64,000 nt of DNA from Zongyangia hominis (GTDB lineage Bacteria > Bacillota > Clostridia > Oscillospirales > Ruminococcaceae). Below, piece by piece: positions 1 through 8,347 of this stretch (position 1 is the stretch's first letter; each line of letters begins with the position of its first letter). The stretch covers positions 30,499 through 94,498 of the forward strand of contig NZ_JACRTC010000008.1 in the NCBI RefSeq assembly GCF_014385095.1. Direction: 5' to 3'. Made by a program: the position numbers and the translations under genes. The notes under the pieces were generated by a model, which was not told the origin of the DNA, searched no databases, and saw only the letters and a list, made by a program, of their open reading frames with translations.

Positions 1-127
1 CCGTTCCGGCCGCGAAAGCGGTAGTCACACCGGTGGTGGGAATCAGCCCGGTGATGACCAAAACAAAGACACAAAGAAGCGCAACCGCTTTTCTGCGCCA
101 TGTCTTTGGGTTAACATAGGTCGTCAT
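1..127 (-). CDS. secreted protein, N-terminal fragment (cut by window edge)
   Basis: Only the first 42 codons are present. The start is ATG at 127, with GGAGG at 136-140 and about 8 bases between. The peptide begins MTTYVNPKTWRRKAVALL and continues into a long hydrophobic run (LLCVFVLVITGLIPTTGV) ending near a TAFAAG signal-peptidase-like site, so this is a classic Sec signal peptide with an unusually long basic n-region. The mature protein lies outside the window. It diverges from the DeoR regulator, which may control it, but nothing visible tells its function. Confidence 0.75.
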   Translation of the reverse strand, partial: MTTYVNPKTWRRKAVALLCVFVLVITGLIPTTGVTTAFAAGT

Positions 128-413
128 GCTCAAAGTCCTCCAAATTCTTCTTTCTCTTCTCTTCTTTTTCCTTGTGATCCGTTGTCATTACGACTTCTTC
201 TTCCTTAGAACGCCTCCCTCCAGAACAAAAATGCCTAAAAATTTTAATATACATCTCATATTATCATGAAAAACGAGGAGGGACAAGGCGTAATTCTCCA
301 CAAGTTTCCTGTAAAAAGTTTGGATTGATTGTCCTATTTGGTACGATTGGATAGGGGGACAGATCCGCCTTTGGCGGGTATGGCGGCGGGGTGGGTGCAT
401 TCGTCTTCCGATC

Positions 414-451
414 AAAAAAAGGGCAAGAGTTACCGAAAAAGTGCCCTTTTT
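414..451. terminator. bidirectional stem-loop flanked by A and T runs
   Basis: A 10-bp inverted repeat (AAAAAGGGCA at 416-425 and TGCCCTTTTT at 442-451) with a 16-nt loop. A and T runs form its ends, so it could terminate in either direction. The rest of the 128-556 gap holds only a small GC hairpin (365-377, CCGCC/GGCGG) and the DeoR promoter. Confidence 0.5.
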
Positions 452-483
452 GAGAGGGAGAAAAGAAAAAATCAGGACATGGA

Positions 484-512
484 TTGACACTAAGGAAAGC
501 CAATGTTAAAAT
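484..512 (+). promoter_or_regulatory. sigma-A promoter of the DeoR regulator
   Basis: TTGACA at 484-489, a 17-base spacer, then TAAAAT at 507-512. Transcription would start near 519, giving a leader of about 40 nt to the GTG start at 557. Confidence 0.7.
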
Positions 513-556
513 AGGAAATAATATAAAATAAGGTTGGGAAAGGTTGGGAGGCTATC

Positions 557-1327
557 GTGTCGAATGCGTTAACTGCGGAGAGAAGGAACAAACTGGCCCA
601 AATGCTGGTATTTGAGGGAAGCGTCCGGGTCGGGGAGCTGGCCGAAATGTTTGACGTTTCGACGGAGACGATACGCAAGGATCTGATTTATTTGGAAAAT
701 CAGGGCGTGGCCCGCAAGAGCCACGGCGGCGCCATCGCGGCCAGCGAGCTGCTGGAGCGGCCGCTCTCTGAAAAGTTCATGGAAAACATGGAGCTCAAAT
801 CCACGGTAGCTAAGGCTGCGCTGGAGATGATTGATGACAACAGCGTCATCATGCTCGATTCTGGCAGCACCACCTTTCAATTGGCCAAGCTTCTGACCAT
901 TAAAAAAGGTATCACCGTCATCACCAATTCCGCCAACCTGCCGCCGCTGCTCTCAGGGACCGACAATACCGTCCTCTCCTTAGGGGGCGAGATGCGTGGA
1001 ACCAGCATGGCGCTGGTGGGGCTTTGGACTATGAACGCCTTAAGTTCGGTGCGGGTGGACCTGGCCATCTTGGGCTCGGATGGCTTTAGTCATCGCTGCG
1101 GCCCCTGTACCCCCTCTTACGCCGAGGCGGAGGTCAAAAAAGCCATGATGGAGCGCAGCAAACGCACCATCGTCATTTCGGACAGCAGTAAGTTCCAAAA
1201 AAGCGCCATTATGGAGTTTTGCGAATGGAAGGATATCGACTGCCTGATCACCGACGACGGCGCGCCGGAGGATCAATTGCAGGAAATCCGTGCCAATACA
1301 CAGGTCAAGGTCGTACCGGTTAAATAG
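557..1327 (+). CDS. DeoR/GlpR-family transcriptional regulator
   Basis: A 256-aa repressor of the DeoR family. Residues about 6-60 form the winged helix-turn-helix (RRNKLAQML, VSTETIRKDLIYLE, KSHGGAI). The rest is the DeoR sensor domain related to phosphosugar isomerases, with the DSGSTTFQLA loop near residue 95. Such regulators usually respond to a sugar phosphate. The GTG start at 557 is preceded by GGGAGG. The next host gene, now 11 kb away because of the inserted element, is a SIS-domain sugar isomerase (12806-13360), so the two were probably neighbours and may share a sugar-phosphate theme. The inducer and target genes cannot be read from the sequence; the secreted protein diverging at 127 is a candidate target. 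Confidence 0.85.
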   Translation: MSNALTAERRNKLAQMLVFEGSVRVGELAEMFDVSTETIRKDLIYLENQGVARKSHGGAIAASELLERPLSEKFMENMELKSTVAKAALEMIDDNSVIMLDSGSTTFQLAKLLTIKKGITVITNSANLPPLLSGTDNTVLSLGGEMRGTSMALVGLWTMNALSSVRVDLAILGSDGFSHRCGPCTPSYAEAEVKKAMMERSKRTIVISDSSKFQKSAIMEFCEWKDIDCLITDDGAPEDQLQEIRANTQVKVVPVK

Positions 1328-1350
1328 CGCCCGCAAGCCGTCTGATTGCG

Positions 1351-1390
1351 AACAGCCCTGAGAATTTGCTTATGTGTGATAAAGAAGCAA
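1351..1390. repeat. left junction of the mobile element: host terminator half plus element end
   Basis: AACAGCCCTGAGAA (1351-1364) is the perfect reverse complement of 12544-12557. Just inside, 1365-1390 (ending GAAGCAA) matches the reverse complement of 12517-12543 at about 19 of 25 positions. I read the outer 14 bp as the left arm of the DeoR gene's terminator, 24 nt after its stop codon, and the inner part as an element attachment half-site. The exact crossover dinucleotide is not resolved. Confidence 0.65.
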
Positions 1391-1415
1391 TAGAAGTGCA
1401 AAAAATTTTGCCGTT

Positions 1416-1448
1416 CCTATCCGACACTTGGCCATTGTGTCGGATAGG
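1416..1448 (-). terminator. 12-bp hairpin after the recombinase gene
   Basis: Perfect arms CCTATCCGACAC (1416-1427) and GTGTCGGATAGG (1437-1448) with a 9-nt loop. On the minus strand it lies just past the recombinase stop and is followed after a few bases by a T-rich stretch, so it is probably its terminator. A role in element-end recognition is also possible. Confidence 0.5.
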
Positions 1449-1456
1449 TCGGGCGG

Positions 1457-3073
1457 TTATTCGGGCAAGTCAATCTTGCCGACAAAGCTGTAATAAATCT
1501 CAATGTCCTGCCTGCGGGTGCCGTTCTCATCATAGCTGCACTCATGCACCACAATTTTCTCGATCATTTCCCGCAAGAGAGTGGGGGTCAGTTCTTCAAA
1601 GGCAAGGTGCTTGCGGACAATGCCCATAAATTTCTCGGCGTTGACGGTAGCTGCCTGTGACTTGTCCAGTTCGGCTTGCAGGGCGGCGGCTCTCTTTTTC
1701 AGCTCCGCTTGCTCGGCTTCGTAGTCAGCCGACAGTTCCATGAAACGCTCATCGCTGATTTTGCCGTTTACATTGTCCTCATACAGCCGCTTGATAATGC
1801 GGCTGATTTCAGAAATGCGTTCCTGCGCCTGTTCAAGCTGCTTGATGGCTGCGGCGGTCTTTCGCTTGCCGCCGATCTCGTTCTGCTGGACAAGTAGTTT
1901 CACAAACCGGCTCTCATGCTTGGCTGCGTATTCGGTCACTTGCCGGAGATTTGCCAGGACACCAGCGGTCAACAGATCGGTGCGGATAAAGTGCGCCGTA
2001 CAGTTGCGGGTGCGCTTCTTGTAGCTGCCGCAGATGTAGCAGTCCTGTTTGCGGTCTTTGTTCTGATACCGCTGCTGATACAGCACATGGCCGCAGTCGG
2101 CGCAGAACAAAATCCCGGAGAACAGCCCCACTTCATCGTAGCGGTTCGGGCGTTTGCGCTGTTTGCGTAACTCCTGCACCCGTTCCCATGTTTCCTTGTC
2201 GATGATCGGCTCATGGTGGTTCTCGAAAATGGCCTGCTTCTCGACGGGGTTCTCTATGCTGTGCTTGACCTTATAAGAAGGCTTTTCCGTTTTGAAGTTC
2301 ACCAGACATCCGGTGTACTCTCGGTTTTCGAGGATATGAACGACGGTGTTGGTCGCCCATTTGCACTCATAGCCTGGGTGATAACGGCGGGTGCTGCCTG
2401 TCCGCTGATATTCCAGCGTCCCCGGCGTGGGGATTTGCTGCTCCGTCAGCATACGGGCAATCTTGGTCGGGCCGTTCCCGGCAAGGCAAAGCTGGTAAAT
2501 CTGCTGCACCACCGGGGCGGCTTCCTCGTCTATAATAAAATTCTCGTCCTCGTCCATCACATAGCCGTAAACCGGCTTGCTGGTAACAGGCTTGCCGCTC
2601 ATGCCTTTTGACTTTTTCACTGCCTTGATTTTCTTGCTCGTATCTCTCACCAGCCATTCATTGAACAGATTTCGCAGCGGGGTAAAATCGTTGTCCATGC
2701 CCTCGCTGGCACTGTCCACATTATCGTTGACAGCGATAAAACGCACACCCTTTTGAGGGAACAGCATTTCCGTGTAAAACCCTACCTGCAAGTAGTTTCG
2801 CCCTAACCGGCTCATGTCCTTGACGATGACCGTACCCACTTTCCCGGCTTCAATGTCCGCAAGCATGGCTTGAAATCCGGGCCGCTGGAAGTTCGCGCCG
2901 GAAAAACCGTCGTCGGTGTACCAGCGCAGATTGGTAAAGCCGTTCTGTTTTGCGTAGGTTTCGAGTATCCTTTTTTGGTTCGATATGGAATTACTCTCGC
3001 CTTGCAATTCATCCTCGTGGGACAATCTCGGATAAAGGGCGGTAATGAGGTTTTGGGTGGCTTGTCTTAACAT
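1457..3073 (-). CDS. large serine recombinase (integrase of the element)
   Basis: 538 aa. It excises and integrates the element through a serine-phosphodiester intermediate. Residues 1-150 are the resolvase domain with the catalytic serine in ALYPRLS (Ser18) and the GTVIVKDMSRLGRNYLQVG segment near 80-100. Residues about 165-290 are the recombinase domain. A zinc ribbon follows (CADCGHVLY ... CYICG) around 325-355, then a coiled-coil (about 400-480) and a DUF4368-type tail. The ATG at 3073 has GGAGG 7 nt upstream. It lies at one end of the element, pointing outward, as in Tn4451-like elements. Confidence 0.93.
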   Translation of the reverse strand: MLRQATQNLITALYPRLSHEDELQGESNSISNQKRILETYAKQNGFTNLRWYTDDGFSGANFQRPGFQAMLADIEAGKVGTVIVKDMSRLGRNYLQVGFYTEMLFPQKGVRFIAVNDNVDSASEGMDNDFTPLRNLFNEWLVRDTSKKIKAVKKSKGMSGKPVTSKPVYGYVMDEDENFIIDEEAAPVVQQIYQLCLAGNGPTKIARMLTEQQIPTPGTLEYQRTGSTRRYHPGYECKWATNTVVHILENREYTGCLVNFKTEKPSYKVKHSIENPVEKQAIFENHHEPIIDKETWERVQELRKQRKRPNRYDEVGLFSGILFCADCGHVLYQQRYQNKDRKQDCYICGSYKKRTRNCTAHFIRTDLLTAGVLANLRQVTEYAAKHESRFVKLLVQQNEIGGKRKTAAAIKQLEQAQERISEISRIIKRLYEDNVNGKISDERFMELSADYEAEQAELKKRAAALQAELDKSQAATVNAEKFMGIVRKHLAFEELTPTLLREMIEKIVVHECSYDENGTRRQDIEIYYSFVGKIDLPE

Positions 3074-3106
3074 AAAATCCTCCGTTTCCGACAGCCAGCC
3101 CCACTA

Positions 3107-3132
3107 TTCCGTGGTTTCATTGTACCACGGAA
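3107..3132 (-). promoter_or_regulatory. recombinase promoter inside a 9-bp inverted repeat
   Basis: Arms TTCCGTGGT (3107-3115) and ACCACGGAA (3124-3132) enclose an extended -10 box on the minus strand (TGGTACAAT; TACAAT at 3124-3119). The motif CCGTGGT recurs at the divergent promoter (3249-3255). A protein binding this dyad would cover the recombinase promoter, so an autoregulatory operator is likely. No good -35 box is seen. Confidence 0.45.
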
Positions 3133-3251
3133 CGGCGGGGGCTGTACAGCGGCAAAAGCGTTAAATTTGCTTCTTTACAGCTTTTCAATTTTCCGATTTT
3201 TATGGTATGGGTTGTCGTCCCATATTTGCAGTAGAAAAGTTCATAACTCCG

Positions 3252-3260
3252 TGGTATACT
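3252..3260 (+). promoter_or_regulatory. extended -10 promoter of the small plus-strand gene
   Basis: TGG followed by TATACT (3255-3260), 39 nt before the ATG at 3299. It contains part of the CCGTGGT motif found in the recombinase operator. The -35 region is weak. Confidence 0.45.
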
Positions 3261-3298
3261 CTGATTTAACAAAAAAATCAGAAGTTAAAGGAGAAAAC

Positions 3299-3499
3299 AT
3301 GAAGTATACAATAGATGAATTAACCGCGGCCAAAAGGCAAATTGATTCAACTCTGCACAAGCTAAGAGAAACAGTAAAAACATTTGAATCAAAGGATAAT
3401 TCCGAGCGTTATAAATCACAAATCACATTGGCAAAGAGAAGAATAAAAGCCTTTGAAATTGCAAATTATTTTATAGAGAATGAGATTAAGAATTGCTAA
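3299..3499 (+). CDS. small helical protein of the element, function unknown
   Basis: 66 aa, MKYTIDELTAAKRQIDSTLH to ENEIKNC, predicted almost wholly alpha-helical and strongly charged. The ATG at 3299 is placed by AAAGGAG at 3287-3293 and a promoter at 3252-3260. It is the only element gene on the plus strand. It lies between the recombinase and tnpW, and its composition is more AT-rich than its neighbours. Proteins of this size next to serine recombinases in such elements have no established role known to me. A recombination directionality factor is conceivable from position alone. Confidence 0.65.
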   Translation: MKYTIDELTAAKRQIDSTLHKLRETVKTFESKDNSERYKSQITLAKRRIKAFEIANYFIENEIKNC

Positions 3500-3563
3500 A
3501 GCACTTCCGATTTTCGTTCCAGCGGTCATGCTCCCTGGCATGGCCGCTTTTCCATGCCCCGGT

Positions 3564-3758
3564 TCACGCCGGATAAGTCGGCTCCTGTGTAGCAGCGGCT
3601 TCCGCTTCCAGTACCCGCGCCATTTTGTCGGCGGCTGTGGTTGTGGTGTCTTTCTTGAAATAGCCGGACACGACAAGGACGGAATTGCCCATGCGGATTT
3701 CCGTCACACAGTCAGGGCGGCGGGTGGTGCGGGTGTCGTGCTGCTTGTTATCTGCCAT
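3564..3758 (-). CDS. tnpW: TnpW-like transposon-encoded protein
   Basis: 64 aa (MADNKQHDTRTTRRPDCVTE). It matches the TnpW family found in Tn4451-like elements: a short disordered basic head, then a core IRMGNSVLVVSGYFKKDTTTTAADKM. The ATG at 3758 has GAAAGGAG about 8 nt upstream. It follows the ATPase gene by 14 nt and is co-oriented with the replication/mobilization operon. Its biochemical role is not known. Confidence 0.75.
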   Translation of the reverse strand: MADNKQHDTRTTRRPDCVTEIRMGNSVLVVSGYFKKDTTTTAADKMARVLEAEAAATQEPTYPA

Positions 3759-3772
3759 AGGCAATACTCCTT

Positions 3773-4615
3773 TCAGTCGGTAATCAGTTTCTTCATGCTC
3801 TCCATTTTCCGCTTGGCGGTTTCCTGCCGGAAGTTGTCGCCGGTAAAGCGTACCGGGACGCACATGGAAAGCAGGCGGTCATAAATCCGGGAATGGGCGG
3901 TGTCCTCCGGGTTGTGCAGGTCGTCCAGCGTAAGGTTGGTCGTGACGATCAGCGGCTTGCCGCTGCGGTAACGGCTGTCAATCACATTGAACACCTGTTC
4001 CAGCCCGTATTCCGTCCCGCGTTCCATGCCGAAGTCGTCAAGGATCAGCAGCGGATAACGACAAAGGCGGGAAATGTACTCGTTGCGCCCCTCAAAGCTG
4101 GCGGCAAGGTCATTGAGGATAAGAGCAAAGTTCGTCATGCGGACGGGGATTTCTTTCTCCATGAGGGCGTTTGCGATACAGCCTGCAAGGTAGCTTTTGC
4201 CGGTGCCTACGCCGCCCCAGAACAGGCAGCCGATATTGTCTGTCCGCATATCTTCCCAATGCTCCACATACCGGCGGGCAAGCCCGGTCTGCGGGTTCCT
4301 GCCGTTGTCGTTCTCGAAAGTCCAGTCCCGCATGGTGGGGTCGGTAAAGCCCCGGCGTTTCAGTTCTTCCACGGTGTCAAGGTGTCTGCGCCGCTTTTCG
4401 GCGGCTTCCCGTTCCTCGCGGGCGGTTCTCTGGCAGTCGCACTCTGCCGGGTGGCGGTCGCGCCCGAAGATAGCGGCCTTATCCGGCGCAAAATAGGCTT
4501 CTTTCGGCTTGCGGCACTTGCCGCAGTACAGTAAACCGTCCTCGCCGGTGTAGTCCTCCGGCTCCGGGATGGTGGTCGTCATATTCTCCAAAACCGCGTT
4601 GATTTCATTCTTCAT
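3773..4615 (-). CDS. DnaC/IstB-like ATP-binding protein (helicase loader type)
   Basis: 280 aa. An AAA+ ATPase of the DnaC/IstB type, expected to load a helicase or assist element replication together with the RepA-like protein. Walker A is GGVGTGKS at about 134-141, Walker B is LLILDDFG, and sensor segment VTTNLTL follows. The N-terminus carries a possible zinc site (CGKCRKP and ECDCQ). The ATG at 4615 overlaps the stop of the upstream replication gene as ATGA, and GGAGGGCGAG lies in front, so translation is probably coupled. Confidence 0.88.
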   Translation of the reverse strand: MKNEINAVLENMTTTIPEPEDYTGEDGLLYCGKCRKPKEAYFAPDKAAIFGRDRHPAECDCQRTAREEREAAEKRRRHLDTVEELKRRGFTDPTMRDWTFENDNGRNPQTGLARRYVEHWEDMRTDNIGCLFWGGVGTGKSYLAGCIANALMEKEIPVRMTNFALILNDLAASFEGRNEYISRLCRYPLLILDDFGMERGTEYGLEQVFNVIDSRYRSGKPLIVTTNLTLDDLHNPEDTAHSRIYDRLLSMCVPVRFTGDNFRQETAKRKMESMKKLITD

Positions 4616-5406
4616 AAACTCTCGCCCTCCTTGCATGAGTAGTCTGGTATGCCCTTTTTAGGGGCTTCCTTTTTGTCGTTCCCCGCCCATATCCGCAGGG
4701 CGGCGGCATAGTTCTGGTAGCTTTTCCCGTTGGCGGCAAGGTAGCGGCTCATTTCCTCGATGAACCGTTCCAGCCTGTCAGGGTACTCTGCCTGCAACTC
4801 GTCGTATTCGGTCTGTGACAGAAAAATATTTCCATATCGGCCATAGGGCGCGGACGGCCCCCCACTCACTCCCTTTGTTTGGCTCTCTGTAAGGTTGTTT
4901 ATAGTAGTTTGGTTAGGGGACGGTTTTCCGACCATCATAAGGTCGGTTTTCTGACCATCAGTAGGACGGTTTTCCGGCTCTATGAGGGGCGGACTTCCGG
5001 CCATCAGTTGGTCTGAAAACTGTACCTGTGGCACTGGCGGTACTTTGACATAAAGCCGGTTCGGTGCGGAGAAGCCGCCCCGTTCCCGTTCCAACAGCCC
5101 CGCCGTGTCCAGTTCATTAAGCGCCCCCTTGATGGTGGTGCTGCCTTTATCCAGTATTTCTGCTATCTCCGCGATGGGATAGATAATATAAATCCTGCCC
5201 TCGTCGTCCAGCCACTTGTTTTTCTGGGAGAGGGTGGAACGGTCTAACAGCAGCGAATACAGCAGCTTGGCGGTCTGTGAAATCTCCATTTTCAGCAGGA
5301 AACGGGGATACGGCAGATAGGCGGGCAGCCGCGTGTCTGCCCTGATATAATCAGCGATAGGATCACCTCCCTGTGTTCGGGTTGATTTTGGCGTATTGTC
5401 ACGCAT
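4612..5406 (-). CDS. replication initiator protein A (RepA_N type)
   Basis: About 264 aa. The first half resembles the RepA N-terminal winged-helix domain (LPAYLPYPRFLLKMEISQTA, KLLYSLLLDRSTLSQ, IYIIYPIAEIAEILDKG, TTIKGALNELDTAGLLERE). A variable linker and a short conserved C-terminal helix region (YDELQAEYPDRLERFIEEMS) follow. The start is uncertain. ATG at 5406 has no clear ribosome-binding site, whereas a perfect anti-SD complement GGAGGTGATCC lies inside the frame (about 5357-5367) with no ATG, GTG or TTG right after it. The gene is translationally coupled to the DnaC-like ATPase by an ATGA overlap. It implies the excised circle can replicate, or did so in an ancestor. Confidence 0.8.
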   Translation of the reverse strand: MRDNTPKSTRTQGGDPIADYIRADTRLPAYLPYPRFLLKMEISQTAKLLYSLLLDRSTLSQKNKWLDDEGRIYIIYPIAEIAEILDKGSTTIKGALNELDTAGLLERERGGFSAPNRLYVKVPPVPQVQFSDQLMAGSPPLIEPENRPTDGQKTDLMMVGKPSPNQTTINNLTESQTKGVSGGPSAPYGRYGNIFLSQTEYDELQAEYPDRLERFIEEMSRYLAANGKSYQNYAAALRIWAGNDKKEAPKKGIPDYSCKEGESL

Positions 5407-5478
5407 TAAAACGCCGTTTCCGGGGGAAAAGGATAAATGTATCGCGTACCCTTTGACACCCACGAAAAAAGCCTTGAT

Positions 5479-5865
5479 TTATGCGGGTTTGAAAGGCTCT
5501 AAAGCGTGACATCTCTGCCTTTGTTTCCGCTTTCTCTCGGCGGCTTTGATTTTCTTCATGCGCCCGGCGCAGTCGGGGCAGTATTTTCCCCGGTTGGATT
5601 TGGGGACAAAGGCCGCCCCGCAGACGGCACACCGTTTCCGGCTTCCCCGGCACAAGAGGGCTGCGGCCAGCTCCCCGTCAAGGGGCAGGACAGCCACACG
5701 GAACCAGTGGCACATGAGGGAAAAGGAAATGCTCTGGACGCACACGCAAGGCTCCCCGTCGTCCAATAGCAGGCAGTTCCCCTCATCGTAGTTACAGCAC
5801 TCATGTACCAGCCGCCGCGCCCGCCGGTGCTGGCGGTAGTCCATGTGGGGCAGGTTATCGCTCAT
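5479..5865 (-). CDS. cysteine-rich VLP-type protein of mobilizable elements
   Basis: 128 aa. It has a Cys-rich core of the Cys_rich_VLP type (ECCNYDEGNCLLLDDGEPCVC) followed by a second zinc-finger-like part (RKRCAVCGAAFVPKSNRGKYC) and a very basic tail (MKKIKAAERKRKQRQR), so it probably binds DNA or RNA. The ATG at 5865 is preceded by GAAAGGAG and overlaps the relaxase stop by 11 nt. It is conserved next to relaxase genes in Clostridial elements; no function is established. Confidence 0.78.
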   Translation of the reverse strand: MSDNLPHMDYRQHRRARRLVHECCNYDEGNCLLLDDGEPCVCVQSISFSLMCHWFRVAVLPLDGELAAALLCRGSRKRCAVCGAAFVPKSNRGKYCPDCAGRMKKIKAAERKRKQRQRCHALEPFKPA

Positions 5866-7489
5866 GGCTCTGCTCCTTTCTGCGGTGCGGCTCGTCCCGG
5901 CGCAAAATCTGGTCGATGTTCCGCTTGACGGTCTGCAACTCCTTGAACCGCTGTTTCTGTTCGTGATAGGTGTTATACAGGCCGTCTTTCTCGGAGATAA
6001 GCTGCTCGATCTCGGCCTGCAACGCTTTCCGGGCGGGCAGCTTGGTAATGCCATGCGCCTTGAAATACCGGGCTGCTGCGTCGGCTATGATAAAATCGCT
6101 CTCATGGGCCTGCCGGTATGCGGCGCGGGCTTTCTCGGATTTCTGTGCCCGCAGCCCGTCGCGGGCGGCCTTGGTCTGGGCGTAGGCCAACACCTGCCGC
6201 TGCAACTTCTTTTTCCCTTGCAGCTTCGTTTCCAGTGCTTTCAGTTCGCCGCTGGTCTGGCGCATTTTCTGATAGGCGGTGTCAACGGCGGCTTCTAACT
6301 GCTCCGGGGAAGTAAAGCCGTATTGCTGGTAGACGGACAGCGTTTTGGCGGCCTGCTTCAGATTGTGTATCTTCGCCCAGCGTTCATAGCCCCGGCCTTT
6401 GCCCTCGGCCATTTTCTGCTCAATGTCCACAAGCCGCTGCACTCCGTCCTGTTTCGGGGCGGCTATCTCGGCTCTGGCAACCTGCAAGCGGTCTTTTATG
6501 GTGCGTGGGGGATCGGGGGATCTGGCTGGCGCTTCGGCTGCTCTGGCGGCGTTTTGCTCTAAAACGGCAAAGACAGCGGCGCGGTCAAAATCGTCGCCCA
6601 GCTTCCGGGCGGTAATTGGCTTTGTCCTGTCCGGCGTGAGGTAGGAAAGCCGCCCCCGGCTCTCCTTGACGGTCACACCCTCCTGCAGCAACAGAGAGGA
6701 AAACTCGTCAAAGCTGGCGGCGGTGGCAAGGGCTTTCCGTAGGGTCTGCCGCAGCTTCTCCTTGTTCGTTTCAAACTTGGTCTGCCGGGGCGTGATACTA
6801 TCGGCAATCATGGGGGCGTTCTGCTTGTCCAGCGCGGCCTGTCCCTTTTTCTGCGCCCAATACTCCCGGTCGGTGACGCGGTTCTTGCTGCCGTTCAAGA
6901 GGTCGATTTGATAAAGCCCCTCCCGGTGGCACATCTCCATGACTTCGGATTTGAAGTAGCGCAGGGCAGCGTCGGTACATCGGTGCTTGCAGCCGACTTT
7001 CGTATCGGCCGGCCTGTCCATGTAGGGCAGGAACGGCACTTCCTCAATCCGCAGGCTGTTTATGACGATATGCACATGAATGTTGCCGCTGTGGTTATGC
7101 CCGTCCGGGTGGGTGCAGACAAGGGCCTGGTGGCCGGGAAAATGCTCTTTACAGAATTGTTCCCCCAACGCCTGCGCCCGGTCTACGGTCAGGCCGTTGT
7201 CCGGCCCGTCCCGCGGGTCAAAGCTGATGATGTAGTGGTGGCTTTTCACATCTTCCCGCCGCTGGTTTTTCTGATAGCGGAGATTGGCCCGCATACACGC
7301 AACGGCAAAATCCTCCCCGTCGCAGTTCAGCGTGGACAGCCGGTAGTCCTCGCGGGGGATAAGCCTGCCGGTTTCATCAAGGACGGGCTTCATGGTAAAC
7401 TCGTCATGCTCAAAGAGAAGATATTGCTCGGCGGCTCCGTAGTCGGCGTTTTTAGAGTTGATATGCTTGAGTGTTGCCAACCGCGTCAC
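5855..7489 (-). CDS. relaxase / mobilization nuclease
   Basis: 544 aa. It nicks oriT and stays covalently attached to the transferred strand. The N-terminal 300 residues form the relaxase domain, with the metal-binding histidine cluster HPDGHNHSGNIHVHIVINS (about 127-145; His138 and His140 of the HxH motif). The C-terminal half is charged and coiled-coil-like. The start is GTG at 7489, overlapping the end of mobC by 38 nt; its ribosome-binding site is weak. Together with MobC it would use conjugation machinery supplied by another element. Confidence 0.88.
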   Translation of the reverse strand: MTRLATLKHINSKNADYGAAEQYLLFEHDEFTMKPVLDETGRLIPREDYRLSTLNCDGEDFAVACMRANLRYQKNQRREDVKSHHYIISFDPRDGPDNGLTVDRAQALGEQFCKEHFPGHQALVCTHPDGHNHSGNIHVHIVINSLRIEEVPFLPYMDRPADTKVGCKHRCTDAALRYFKSEVMEMCHREGLYQIDLLNGSKNRVTDREYWAQKKGQAALDKQNAPMIADSITPRQTKFETNKEKLRQTLRKALATAASFDEFSSLLLQEGVTVKESRGRLSYLTPDRTKPITARKLGDDFDRAAVFAVLEQNAARAAEAPARSPDPPRTIKDRLQVARAEIAAPKQDGVQRLVDIEQKMAEGKGRGYERWAKIHNLKQAAKTLSVYQQYGFTSPEQLEAAVDTAYQKMRQTSGELKALETKLQGKKKLQRQVLAYAQTKAARDGLRAQKSEKARAAYRQAHESDFIIADAAARYFKAHGITKLPARKALQAEIEQLISEKDGLYNTYHEQKQRFKELQTVKRNIDQILRRDEPHRRKEQSHER

Positions 7490-7850
7490 CTACTTTCTTG
7501 AGGACTTCATACTTGAGGACGGCAAGGTCGGATATGGCGGCGCGTACCTCGCCGGAAAGGGTGTTGTAGGGTACGCCGTATTCGTTCAGATACCGGGCAA
7601 TCTGATTGAGGTTGCCGCCGATCCTGCCGTACTCGGCTGTCAGCTTCCCGACAGCGGAAAGCAACTCGTCATTGACCGACGACACATGGACAACCGGGCG
7701 TATGGTCGCCCGCCGTATCGCCTGCCGGAGAAATTCGGACTGGCTGATACCATAGGGCGCAAGCCGCGCTGTGAAGTCGGCATACTCATCTTCGGACAGC
7801 CGGGTTTTCACAACGCGGCTGCGGTGGGGCGTGTTGTATTTCTTTCGCAT
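7452..7850 (-). CDS. mobC: MobC relaxosome accessory protein
   Basis: 132 aa. A ribbon-helix-helix type N-terminus (VVKTRLSEDEYADFTARLAPYG, ISQSEFLRQAIRRA) is followed by the MobC signature near residues 85-110 (GRIGGNLNQIARYLNEYG). The ATG at 7850 has GGAGGT 7 nt upstream. MobC helps the relaxase open DNA at oriT. Its position directly before the relaxase gene with overlapping frames is typical. Confidence 0.88.
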   Translation of the reverse strand: MRKKYNTPHRSRVVKTRLSEDEYADFTARLAPYGISQSEFLRQAIRRATIRPVVHVSSVNDELLSAVGKLTAEYGRIGGNLNQIARYLNEYGVPYNTLSGEVRAAISDLAVLKYEVLKKVGDAVGNTQAYQL

Positions 7851-8279
7851 GGTGTGACCTCCTTTCTCGCCCGTAAGGGCGCATGAGCAGGGTTTGGGGA
7901 AGGCACTCCCCAACAAGTTTCCCGCGAGGGGCAAAACTGCAGAATTGCGGATTTTGGCACCGTGGTAGAAACTTGCTCTCCGTGACTGCAAACTTTCTCT
8001 CACTTCCGTCCGCCACTTTTTTGGAAAACTGCAACCACAAAAGTTTGTTTCTCTTTTTCTGCTACTACTAATCCTGTAAAGGGCATTCCTGCCCGCTTTC
8101 GCTAAAATGACACCGGACGCAGTGGTTTCTACCCGGTGTTGGAGAAATCCTTTCTCTTTGCCCTCTACTACGGGTAAATGCTCCAAATGCCAAACACCAG
8201 GGCAGAAAAATTCCCTCCTCGCTTACTACTACAACCGGCAGGGGGCAAAATGGCCGGGAGCGGAGCCGGACAACAAAAA
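7851..8279. other. non-coding stretch upstream of mobC, candidate oriT region
   Basis: No supported gene in about 430 bases. It holds a 7-bp inverted repeat (TTGGGGA at 7894-7900, TCCCCAA at 7907-7913). In mobilizable elements the nick site usually lies just upstream of mobC, so oriT is likely here; the nick site itself was not recognised. Confidence 0.35.
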
Positions 8280-8311
8280 AAGCAGTAAATCTTTTTCAAG
8301 ACTTACTGCTT
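8280..8311 (-). terminator. terminator of the small regulator pair
   Basis: Arms AAGCAGTAAATCTT (8280-8293) and AAGACTTACTGCTT (8298-8311) pair with one mismatch around a TTTC loop. Seven T follow on the minus strand (A run at 8274-8280). Confidence 0.75.
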
Positions 8312-8347
8312 TCGCTGGCCGCGTCGGTGGCGGCTGGTATTCAGTTT

